NCBI GenBank assembly: GCA_000436255.1
Contig: HF990808.1
Location: forward strand, 831-15,883
Source of the DNA: Clostridium sp. CAG:1193
GTDB taxonomy: Bacteria > Bacillota_I > Bacilli_A > RF39 > UBA660
Reading direction: 5' to 3'
DNA length: 15,053 nucleotides
Shown piece after piece: positions 1 through 5,815 of this stretch. Below the pieces are notes generated by a model. That model was not told the origin of the DNA. It saw only the letters and a program-made list of their open reading frames with translations, and made no database searches. Positions within the stretch are counted from its first letter, which is position 1. The number at the start of each line of letters is the position of its first letter. Position numbers and translations under genes: made by a program.

Positions 1-489
1 CAAGTAATATTATTCTTATTTTTTACTTTAATATTTGATAAATATGCATATACATATCAAATATTTTCTTCATACAATAAAACAATACTAATATTTAATA
101 TGATACCAATAATACCGCTTGATGGATCTAAAGTATTAAATATATTATTAAACAAATTATTCCCATTTAAGTTATCACATTTAATAAGTATATATATATC
201 TTATACATTTATAATAATTTTACTATTAAAAAGCATTAATGAAATAAATATGATATTAATACTAGCTGTAATTACATTTATTCTTATAAAAGAGCATAAA
301 AATCACATATATATATTTAATTCATTTTTACTAGAAAGATATTTAAAAGACTTAAGATTTAAAAAAGTAAATATAATTAACGGGGAAAATATTAAAAAAA
401 TGAAAAAATACTTAAAGAATATATTTATAAATAATGGTATATATGTAAGTGAGAAAGAAATGCTTAGAAATAGATTTCAAAAACATTGA
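1..489 (+). CDS. SpoIVFB-like site-2 protease (M50), 3' part
   Basis: The frame is open from base 1 to the TGA at 487-489, so this is the C-terminal ~162 residues of a gene that begins before the window. The key sign is FNMIPIIPLDGSK, the second catalytic motif of M50 site-2 proteases (usual form NxxPxxPLDGG), which supplies the zinc-binding Asp; the second Gly is Ser here. A hydrophobic segment (ISIYISYTFIIILLL) follows, then a basic C-terminal tail. Family members are intramembrane zinc metalloproteases; SpoIVFB itself activates pro-sigma-K. The HExxH half lies outside the window, so activity cannot be judged. In Bacillus spoIVFB precedes rplU; here a structured RNA gene follows, and its promoter -35 box overlaps this stop codon. 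An internal Met at base 100 is not the start. Confidence 0.8.
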   Translation, partial: QVILFLFFTLIFDKYAYTYQIFSSYNKTILIFNMIPIIPLDGSKVLNILLNKLFPFKLSHLISIYISYTFIIILLLKSINEINMILILAVITFILIKEHKNHIYIFNSFLLERYLKDLRFKKVNIINGENIKKMKKYLKNIFINNGIYVSEKEMLRNRFQKH

Positions 490-513
490 CAAAAAATATA
501 TGTGAGGTATAAT
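486..513 (+). promoter_or_regulatory. Strong sigma-A promoter of the structured RNA
   Basis: TTGACA at 486-491 and TATAAT at 508-513, both perfect consensus, with a 16-bp spacer. The -35 box overlaps the TGA stop of the upstream protease gene. Predicted transcription start is about 519-521, exactly where the first RNA hairpin begins. Confidence 0.8.
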
Positions 514-518
514 TAAAG

Positions 519-732
519 TGTCTAAGATAATATCTTAGAAAAATATTAATAATAACGGGTAAATGTTATTACTAATATTACTCTTGAATAAATAAAAGGG
601 TGTAAAAACTTCATGCACCAACGCTTATTTAAATAAGTTTGAGTAAATTTATATTGAAAGTATGAATGTAGAACTAGGAGACTACGTTATTTATTCAAAT
701 CCCATACAAAAATGTATGGGAATTTTTATTTT
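519..732 (+). ncRNA. Structured noncoding RNA of unknown family
   Basis: This interval has its own consensus promoter and its own intrinsic terminator and no convincing reading frame, so it is an independent RNA of about 210 nt. Stems visible by eye: 521-528 with 532-539; 545-556 with 565-576 (12 bp, one mismatch, loop GGGTAAAT); a perfect 12-bp long-range stem 584-595 (TTGAATAAATAA) with 687-698, which closes a ~90-nt domain; and the terminator stem 700-708 with 713-721. Inside the closed domain a GGTG/CACC hairpin, CTTATT/AATAAG, an ATTTATA/TATGAAT hairpin and GTAG/CTAC can form, giving a multibranched fold. I found no tmRNA, RNase P, SRP, T-box or other signature I know. A 6S-like role is possible by size only. 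Function unknown. Confidence 0.6.
700..732 (+). terminator. Intrinsic terminator of the structured RNA
   Basis: Perfect 9-bp stem TCCCATACA (700-708) / TGTATGGGA (713-721), loop AAAA, followed by TTTTTATTTT. Confidence 0.85.
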
Positions 733-735
733 GTA

Positions 736-765
736 TTGACTTTAAAATAGGTGTTGTAATATAAT
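736..765 (+). promoter_or_regulatory. Promoter of the 793-1176 gene
   Basis: TTGACT at 736-741 and TATAAT at 760-765 with an 18-bp spacer, placed directly after the RNA terminator. It shows that the following gene is transcribed separately from the structured RNA. Confidence 0.7.
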
Positions 766-792
766 AAATAACCTGGTTTAAGGAGGTAAATT

Positions 793-1176
793 ATGCTTTT
801 ATATAAAATAGATGAAGAATTAGAAGAAAAAAGAAAAGATGTAAATTTATTTGATTTATTATATCCAAAAGAAGAGAAAAAAGAAAATGTAGATCATTTT
901 ATGAACCTAGTTATGCATAATTATCTTACTTATTATGATGCACCTAGTAATATACAAAGTAGATATGATTATTCACTTCAAGCAGTATATTCTTGTTTAA
1001 GTAAAGTAAATAATGAAGAAAATAAAAGTGATGCTAAAATGGAACTTTCTAAGTTTTTATATGCAGTAAATGAAAAGGCAGAAATGAATTTAGAAGTAGT
1101 TAAAATGGGCAATAAACTTTACGTAAGAGAAAAAGGTAGAGTTAAATCTAAAAAATACAAAAGACTTACAACTTAA
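793..1176 (+). CDS. Hypothetical charged cytosolic protein, 127 aa
   Basis: I do not recognise this gene. The start is well fixed: AGGAGG at 781-786, ATG at 793, and a good promoter at 736-765. The product has no signal peptide or membrane segment. It is rich in Glu and Lys at the N-terminus (residues 6-32), has a middle part with many Tyr, Asn and Ser (MHNYLTYYDAPSNIQSRYDY), and a strongly basic tail (REKGRVKSKKYKRL) that could bind nucleic acid; that last point is inference. It stands alone as a single-gene unit, between an RNA gene and a convergent flippase gene, and its TAA stop overlaps the stop of that opposite gene. No function is claimed. Confidence 0.75.
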   Translation: MLLYKIDEELEEKRKDVNLFDLLYPKEEKKENVDHFMNLVMHNYLTYYDAPSNIQSRYDYSLQAVYSCLSKVNNEENKSDAKMELSKFLYAVNEKAEMNLEVVKMGNKLYVREKGRVKSKKYKRLTT

Positions 1177-1186
1177 GTCTTTTTTA
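1159..1186. terminator. Shared bidirectional terminator between convergent genes
   Basis: Stem AAAAGACTTA (1159-1168) / TAAGTCTTTT (1174-1183), loop CAACT. The plus strand continues with a T run to 1185. On the minus strand the same stem is followed by a T-rich stretch (complement of 1151-1160). It serves both converging genes and lies inside the 3' end of the plus-strand gene. Confidence 0.75.
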
Positions 1187-2468
1187 AATACTTTCTAACT
1201 TTGATGTAATCGTATATAGTTACAACTATTATATTTATAGATGTAGATATAACAAGTCCCCATAATCCTATTTTTAAATTACAACCAATAGCTAATATTA
1301 CTAACCTACAAACTACACCTATTATTGTACCATTCATACTATCTTTTGCTTTACCCATTGCCTGAAGACTACTAGAAAGAGGTGCTTGAAAATAATATAA
1401 TAAACAGACTATAGACATTGCTCTAATATAATTAATTCCCTTAGTTGTACCATATACTATCTTAAGTGGAAGGGACGGAGCTAATATAAACATAATAGTT
1501 GCAGGAATACCAATAATACATGAAAATAAAATGCTTTGCTTAATTTTACTTTTTGTATAATTCAAATTATTATCACTATATGATTTACTAACTATAGGTA
1601 TTAATGCTTGACTTATTGCAAGAGTAAAAAAAGAAGGAAGTAATAAAATAGGCATTACATATCCATTTATTATACCGTATTCATTTACTATATATGTATT
1701 TGCATATCCATTTCTAATAAGAAAAAAAGTTAAAATAATCGGTTCAAAAAAATATCCGATATTACCAATTAATCTACTTCCAGTAGTAGGAATACTAATA
1801 CTTAATATATTTAATACATTACTCTTATTTGGAGTAATATCATTTTTAGTGATTTTAAAATTTTTAGGTAAAAACAAAAATAAAACAAAAATAGAAGAAA
1901 TCTCACTAATAATATTAGATAAAACAATAAAACTAACCGCACTTTCAATACCATTTTTAAGAAAAATAGGTATACCAATCATTAAAGTAATTAATCTAAT
2001 AATATCCTCTGTTATATTAGAAATTATATGAGGAATCATTCTTTGCTTTCCAAAGAAGTAACCCCTTAATATAGAAGAAATAGAAATAAAAGGAAGTACA
2101 AAACCAATACAATTTAAAGCATTAATTGCCCTTTCATCATGAAGTAAATTCTTTGCAATAAAATTACTACTAAACAAAAGTATAATCATAATAATAGTAT
2201 TTAATATAATTGTAATAGGAAATGTACTAAATACTAAGTTTTTATTATTACTTTTATCTTCAGCCACAAGTTTACTTATAGCAATTGGAAAACCTAATTG
2301 TGCAATTGCAATTAAAAGCATAAAAGTAGGAGTAATAAGCATATATACCCCAAGACCTTCAGTACCAATTAATCTATTAGTTATTATTTTAATAACCATA
2401 CCAAGAATCTTAGTAATAAGTCCACCAATCATAAGTATAATTGTAGATTTAACAAATTTACTTTTCAT
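1173..2468 (-). CDS. spoVB: SpoVB-like lipid flippase (MOP superfamily)
   Basis: A polytopic membrane protein of 431 aa, almost entirely hydrophobic helices (about twelve). The N-terminus (STIILMIGGLITKILGMV, then RLIGTEGLGVYML and AQLGFPIAISKLVAED) matches the stage V sporulation protein B / polysaccharide transport branch of the MOP superfamily, related to MurJ, which flips lipid-linked cell-wall precursors. Bacillus SpoVB is about 518 aa, so this copy is shorter, probably by two helices. The start ATG at 2468 is preceded by AGGTG (complement of 2473-2477). The gene runs opposite to its neighbours and shares a terminator with 793-1176. I see no convincing promoter upstream. The name is by family resemblance; a non-sporulation cell-envelope role is equally possible. 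The proximity to comN and rel matches the Bacillus order. Confidence 0.82.
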   Translation of the reverse strand: MKSKFVKSTIILMIGGLITKILGMVIKIITNRLIGTEGLGVYMLITPTFMLLIAIAQLGFPIAISKLVAEDKSNNKNLVFSTFPITIILNTIIMIILLFSSNFIAKNLLHDERAINALNCIGFVLPFISISSILRGYFFGKQRMIPHIISNITEDIIRLITLMIGIPIFLKNGIESAVSFIVLSNIISEISSIFVLFLFLPKNFKITKNDITPNKSNVLNILSISIPTTGSRLIGNIGYFFEPIILTFFLIRNGYANTYIVNEYGIINGYVMPILLLPSFFTLAISQALIPIVSKSYSDNNLNYTKSKIKQSILFSCIIGIPATIMFILAPSLPLKIVYGTTKGINYIRAMSIVCLLYYFQAPLSSSLQAMGKAKDSMNGTIIGVVCRLVILAIGCNLKIGLWGLVISTSINIIVVTIYDYIKVRKYLKKT

Positions 2469-2625
2469 ATTTCACCTAATTAATAATATGTTGGATAAGC
2501 ATAATTTTAACTAAAAACAAAAAATATCTTATATAGATTCTGATAATTATTTTAAATAAAGTATTATAAAAAATATGTTTTATGGCATTTAAGGTATAAC
2601 TAAAATGCTTTAATGTGTAAAAAAG

Positions 2626-2665
2626 TGTAAACTTGACAAATAAGAGGAAGAAAGTGATATAATAG
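2626..2665 (+). repeat. 40-bp direct repeat, copy 1 (promoter-bearing)
   Basis: Bases 2626-2665 are identical to 3110-3149, offset 484 bp, with mismatches immediately on both sides. The repeat contains a complete promoter. It ends at exactly the base where yebC homology begins (2666). Confidence 0.9.
2633..2663 (+). promoter_or_regulatory. Promoter copy 1, before the truncated yebC
   Basis: TTGACA at 2633-2638 and TATAAT at 2658-2663, preceded by TG in the extended -10 position (2655-2656). The spacer is 19 bp, longer than ideal, which the extended -10 may offset. Transcription would start about 2670, inside former yebC coding sequence. Confidence 0.7.
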
Positions 2666-3046
2666 TTTTCAAAAACGCATTGTAAGTTAGGAGCATCAGG
2701 TTCAGTATCATATATGTACGATAACTTATGTGTAATAAGATTTAAAGGACTTACAGAAGATGAAACAATAGAAGCACTTTTAAATGGAGATGTAGATGCA
2801 GAAGTAGAAGTAGATAATGATACAATTACACTTTATGGTTCTCCTCAAGATCTATTTAAAATAAAAACAGCTATACAAAACTATAAAAAAGATATTACAT
2901 TTGATTTAGATGAATTAACTACTTTACCAAAAGAAAAAGTAACACTTACAAAAGAAGATTTAGAAATATTTAAAAAATTATTAAAATTACTAGATGATGT
3001 AGAAGATGTACAAAATGTATATCACAATGTAGATTTAGGTGAATAA
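2666..3046 (+). pseudogene. yebC: 5'-truncated yebC (TACO1 family)
   Basis: The reading frame from 2666 gives SKTHCKLGASGSVSYMYDN, clearly the middle of YebC (usual form KxGGxLGxSGSVSYMF), and runs on to the C-terminal YebC signature LPKEKVTLTKEDL... DVEDVQNVYHN. YebC/TACO1 proteins (~240 aa, three domains) help translation of polyproline stretches and have been described as transcription regulators. Here domain 1 (about the first 100 residues) is missing. An in-frame TAG sits at 2663-2665 in the promoter repeat, so nothing upstream can be translated. The only in-frame ATG is 2714, giving 110 aa, and it lacks a well-placed ribosome binding site (an AGGAG near 2688-2692 is about 21 nt away). 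The native terminator follows. Most likely a gene remnant, possibly expressed as a domain 2-3 fragment. Confidence 0.8.
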
Positions 3047-3073
3047 ACTTTTAGAATATCTAAAAGTTTTTTT
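3046..3073 (+). terminator. Terminator after the yebC remnant
   Basis: Perfect 10-bp stem AACTTTTAGA (3046-3055) / TCTAAAAGTT (3059-3068), 3-nt loop, T run to 3073; it overlaps the TAA stop. Confidence 0.85.
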
Positions 3074-3109
3074 ATGACTAAAAATGTCAATCACCCACAC
3101 GTTAATAAA

Positions 3110-3149
3110 TGTAAACTTGACAAATAAGAGGAAGAAAGTGATATAATAG
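3110..3149 (+). repeat. 40-bp direct repeat, copy 2 (promoter-bearing)
   Basis: Identical to 2626-2665 over all 40 bases. Here it sits in a normal place, about 30 nt before the ribosome binding site of the pilin-like gene, so this is the likely original context. Confidence 0.9.
3117..3147 (+). promoter_or_regulatory. Promoter copy 2, driving the pilin-BspA gene
   Basis: TTGACA at 3117-3122, extended -10 TG plus TATAAT at 3142-3147, 19-bp spacer. Predicted start about 3154; ribosome binding site GGAGGAG at 3166-3172 before the ATG at 3179. Confidence 0.78.
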
Positions 3150-3178
3150 AGCTATATTAATAATAGGAGGAGTATAGA

Positions 3179-3841
3179 ATGGAAAGGAAAAAAAGAGGTT
3201 TTACGCTTGTCGAGTTACTTGCAGTAATAGTAATACTAGCAGTAATACTAGTAATAGCAGTACCGAGAATAATGAGTGTAATTAAAGATGCAAAATTAGG
3301 TTCAATAGAATCAACTGCAAAACTAATTGCATCAACAGCAGAAAGCAGTTATGAAAGCAAAAAAGCATTAGGACTAGATGTTGGAGATTTAAAATGTACA
3401 GATGTAGCTAGTTTAAGTAATGATTATGGAACATGCAAAATAACATTTGATGATAATGGAGTAGCTACAGTAATAGTAAATGGTAAGAAAGATGGTAAGT
3501 TTAACAATTTAGCATGCCAAGGAACAAAAGATAATATGACATGCACAGAAGGTGAAATATCAACATCAAGAAAATGTACATCATCAAGTAGTTCAAAATT
3601 TGTAGATGGACAATATACTTATACTTATAATGGATATTCAGGCTGGCATGTAGAACTTACAGATAAAGCATTGACAGATTCAGTAACAACAGAATTATGT
3701 GGAACAATAAATGATAAACCGATAGTAAGTATGATGAATATGTTTTTAAATAGTAAAGCAACAAGTATAGATGTATCAAGTTTTGATAGCATTAGTAAGT
3801 GGTTTAAAATTTGTAGATGGACAATACACATACACGTATAA
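3179..3841 (+). CDS. Type IV prepilin-like head of a BspA surface protein, frame-broken
   Basis: The N-terminus is a textbook class III prepilin signal: a short basic leader, cleavage site KKRG/FTLVELL between residues 7 and 8, Glu at mature position 5, and a hydrophobic helix to about residue 28 (PRI follows). It would be cut and methylated by a PilD/ComC-type peptidase and assembled or anchored in the membrane. Residues 39-139 form a head domain with Cys at 73, 86, 113, 122 and 133. From 140 (KFVDGQYTYTYN) to 203 it enters a BspA-type entry module (NDKPIVSMMNMF, SKATSIDVSSFD). After FD the frame is wrong and ends in 17 unrelated residues. The following frame repeats the same module and continues into the array, so the two halves once formed one protein of about 680 aa. 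ATG 3179 has GGAGGAG 6 nt upstream. Confidence 0.8.
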   Translation: MERKKRGFTLVELLAVIVILAVILVIAVPRIMSVIKDAKLGSIESTAKLIASTAESSYESKKALGLDVGDLKCTDVASLSNDYGTCKITFDDNGVATVIVNGKKDGKFNNLACQGTKDNMTCTEGEISTSRKCTSSSSSKFVDGQYTYTYNGYSGWHVELTDKALTDSVTTELCGTINDKPIVSMMNMFLNSKATSIDVSSFDSISKWFKICRWTIHIHV

Positions 3842-4002
3842 TTCAAGTTCACGAGGATGGAGAGTAGTACTTACAAATAAAATATCAACAGATCCAGTAA
3901 CAACAGAATTATGTGGAACAATTAATGATAAACCGATAGTAAGTATGATGAATATGTTTTTAAATAGTAAAGCAACAAGTATAGATGTATCAAGTTTTGA
4001 TA
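3595..4002 (+). repeat. Imperfect tandem duplication of the entry module (211/214-bp period)
   Basis: Bases 3595-3788 are repeated at 3806-4002. The offset is 211 bp at the left end and 214 bp on the right, owing to one extra codon in copy 2. Bases 3710-3788 match 3924-4002 exactly (79 bp), and 3681-3708 match 3895-3922 exactly with one mismatch between the blocks; the left part is diverged. Both offsets are one more than a multiple of three, so the duplication shifts the frame, and recombination between the copies would restore it. Confidence 0.88.
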
Positions 4003-5441
4003 CAAGTAGTGTAACAAATATGACTCAAATGTTTAGAGATAGTGCCGCAACTGAAATAAAAGGCTTAAAAAATTTTGATACATCAAAAGTAACAGACATG
4101 AATTGGATGTTTTATAATAGCAAAGCAACAAGTTTAGATTTAAGTAGTTTTGATACATCAAATGTAACAGATATGTGGGGTATGTTTTTCGGTAGTGCTG
4201 CAACAAGTATAGATTTAAGTAGTTTTGATACTTCTAATGATAAACCAATAGTAGATATGAGTTGGATGTTTTCAGATAGTAAAGCTAAAAATATAAATTT
4301 AGGTAGTTTTGATACATCAAATGTAACAAATATGGGCTGGATGTTTTACAATAGTGCTGCAACAAGTCTAGATTTAAGTAATTTTGATACAAGTAAAGTA
4401 ACTAATATGGATGAAATGTTTAGAGAAAGTGCCGCAACCGAAATAAATGGGTTAGAAAACTTTAATACAAGTAAAGTAACAAGTATGGAAGGTATGTTTG
4501 CTTCTAGTAAAGCAACAAGTTTAGATTTAAGTAATTTTGACACATCAAAAGTAACAGATATGAGTTCTATGTTTTCATCTAGTAAAGCAACAAGTATAGA
4601 TGTATCAAACTTTGATACTTCAAAAGTAACGAATATGGGTTCTATGTTTTCAGAAAGTAAGGCAACAAGTATAGATGTATCTGGTTTTAATACAAGTAAT
4701 GTGACAAATATGATCCGTATGTTTTACAATAGTGCCGCAACCGAAATAAAAGGTTTAGAAAATTTTAATACAAGTAATGTAACAGATATGTTTGGTATGT
4801 TTGATAGTAGTGCCGCAATAAGCTTAGATTTATCAAATTTTAATACCTCAAATGTAACAAATATGAAAAGTATGTTTTCATCTAGTAAAGCACCAACATT
4901 AGATTTAAGTAGTTTTGATACAAGTAATGTAACTGATATGATGTATATGTTTGGCAATAGTGCCGCAACGGAAATAAAGGGTTTAGAAAAATTTAACACA
5001 AGTAATGTAACAAATATGAGTCGTATGTTTTTAGGAAGTAAAGCAACAAGTTTAGATTTGAGTAATTTTAATACAAGTAATGTGACAAATATGAGTAATA
5101 TGTTTTCATCAAGTGTCGCAACAGAAATAAAGGGTTTAGAAAAATTTAATACAAGCAAAGTAACAGATATGAGTAGTATGTTTTCATCTAGTAAAGTAAC
5201 AACTTTAAATTTATCAAGTTTTGATACGTCCAAAGTAACAGATATGAGTAATATGTTTTATGGAAGTAAAGCGACAACATTAGATTTAAGTAGTTTTGAT
5301 ACAAGCAATGTGACAAATATGATCCAGATGTTTTGGAATAGTAAAGCCACAACTGGATATGCTCGCTCGCAGGAAGATGCAGATAGATTTAATGCAAGTA
5401 GTCATAAACCTTCTGGCTTAACATTCGTAGTTAAATCATAA
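3771..5441 (+). CDS. BspA-type 25-residue-repeat surface protein, detached C-terminal part
   Basis: Homology to the family starts at about 3798 (SGLKFVDGQYTYTYN); the ATG at 3771 lies in the overlapping old frame, has no ribosome binding site and is unlikely to be a true start. The product is an entry module (INDKPIVSMMNMF) followed by 18 units of the form FDTSxVTxMxxMFxxSKATSLDLSS, usually 25 residues, with several 26-residue AATEIKGLEN variants. This matches the DUF285 / BspA-like repeat family of surface proteins, found in gut and mycoplasma relatives and linked to adhesion. Unit 4 is abnormal (see findings). It closes with a conserved cap GYARSQEDADRFN... SGLTFVVKS that recurs at 9203. 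It lacks any export signal of its own, so it depends on the upstream prepilin head, from which it is now one frame away. A strong terminator follows. Confidence 0.8.
   Translation: MYQVLIALVSGLKFVDGQYTYTYNSSSRGWRVVLTNKISTDPVTTELCGTINDKPIVSMMNMFLNSKATSIDVSSFDTSSVTNMTQMFRDSAATEIKGLKNFDTSKVTDMNWMFYNSKATSLDLSSFDTSNVTDMWGMFFGSAATSIDLSSFDTSNDKPIVDMSWMFSDSKAKNINLGSFDTSNVTNMGWMFYNSAATSLDLSNFDTSKVTNMDEMFRESAATEINGLENFNTSKVTSMEGMFASSKATSLDLSNFDTSKVTDMSSMFSSSKATSIDVSNFDTSKVTNMGSMFSESKATSIDVSGFNTSNVTNMIRMFYNSAATEIKGLENFNTSNVTDMFGMFDSSAAISLDLSNFNTSNVTNMKSMFSSSKAPTLDLSSFDTSNVTDMMYMFGNSAATEIKGLEKFNTSNVTNMSRMFLGSKATSLDLSNFNTSNVTNMSNMFSSSVATEIKGLEKFNTSKVTDMSSMFSSSKVTTLNLSSFDTSKVTDMSNMFYGSKATTLDLSSFDTSNVTNMIQMFWNSKATTGYARSQEDADRFNASSHKPSGLTFVVKS
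3996..5355 (+). repeat. Coding tandem array, 18 BspA-type units
   Basis: Units of about 75-84 bp begin at each TTTGATAC or TTTAATAC. Two unit classes alternate irregularly: SKATSLDLSS (25 residues) and SAATEIKGLEN (26 residues). DNA identity between units is high, which favours unequal crossing-over and changes in unit number. Confidence 0.9.
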
Positions 5442-5446
5442 TAATT

Positions 5447-5475
5447 AAATAAGACTAGGTAACTAGTCTTATTTT
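5447..5475 (+). terminator. Terminator after the BspA array
   Basis: Perfect 12-bp stem 5447-5458 / 5463-5474 around GACTAG-GTAA-CTAGTC with a T tail. Its core AGGTAACTA loop region recurs in the terminator after the second BspA fragment (9206-9237). Confidence 0.88.
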
Positions 5476-5489
5476 AATAAAATTAAAAG

Positions 5490-5518
5490 ATGATTTTTTA
5501 TGTAATTTATTATATAAT
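5490..5518 (+). promoter_or_regulatory. Probable promoter of the comN-rel-dtd operon
   Basis: Perfect -10 TATAAT at 5513-5518 with a weak -35 (ATGATT, 5490-5495) 17 bp upstream. The start would be about 5525, which makes the ATG at 5534 rather than 5522 the workable start codon. Confidence 0.5.
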
Positions 5519-5533
5519 TAAATGGGTGAGTTT

Positions 5534-5806
5534 ATGGAATATGAATTCAAAACATTAAAAGAATTATATGATAGAATAAAACCTGCGCTTACTTCTAAAA
5601 GAAAGGAATTCATTCGTATTGGTATAAATTATATAACTGAAGTAGATATATGGAATTATCTTGCTGATAAGAAGTGGAAGAGTGCTAGTGAATTATCTTT
5701 ATCTGAAATGGTTAGTGATATTTTTCTTGCATCTGTTGATGAGGTTAATAATCATTTTATAAGTGAAGCTGCAAAAAATAAACGGGAGCCTCACTTTGAT
5801 AATTAG
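5534..5806 (+). CDS. comN: ComN-like post-transcriptional regulator
   Basis: A small soluble protein, 90 aa from this start. The core ELYDRIKPALTSKRKEF, followed by ITEVDIWNYLADKKWK and LSEMVSDIF, matches the ComN (YrzD) family, in Bacillus a post-transcriptional regulator of the late competence comE operon that works with DivIVA. I prefer ATG 5534: GGGTGAG lies just upstream and the -10 box at 5513-5518 leaves almost no leader for the ATG at 5522, which would add MGEF. It is the first gene of an operon with rel (9-nt gap) and dtd. In Bacillus it also lies between spoVB and rel, so this is conserved synteny with the intervening genes lost. Whether this organism is competent is unknown. Confidence 0.82.
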   Translation: MEYEFKTLKELYDRIKPALTSKRKEFIRIGINYITEVDIWNYLADKKWKSASELSLSEMVSDIFLASVDEVNNHFISEAAKNKREPHFDN

Positions 5807-5815
5807 GAGGGTATA

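Noticed and set aside
519..732. T-box riboswitch or 6S RNA
   Set aside because: The AGGGTG near 597 is not followed by the T-box UGGN/ACCGCG pattern, the next gene is not amino-acid related and has its own promoter; the fold is multibranched, not the 6S rod. Left as unknown.
2469..2625. Promoter of the spoVB-like gene in the divergent intergenic region
   Set aside because: A minus-strand TATAAT (complement of 2563-2568) exists, but no acceptable -35 box accompanies it; not strong enough to annotate. I see nothing else clear in this stretch.
4346..5233. Open frames on the minus strand of the BspA array
   Set aside because: They are shadows of the periodic coding repeats (same low-complexity pattern each period) without ribosome binding sites.
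3996..5355. Regularly spaced similar segments resembling a CRISPR array
   Set aside because: The ~75-bp period is in frame and codes for a protein repeat; there are no constant repeats with unique spacers.
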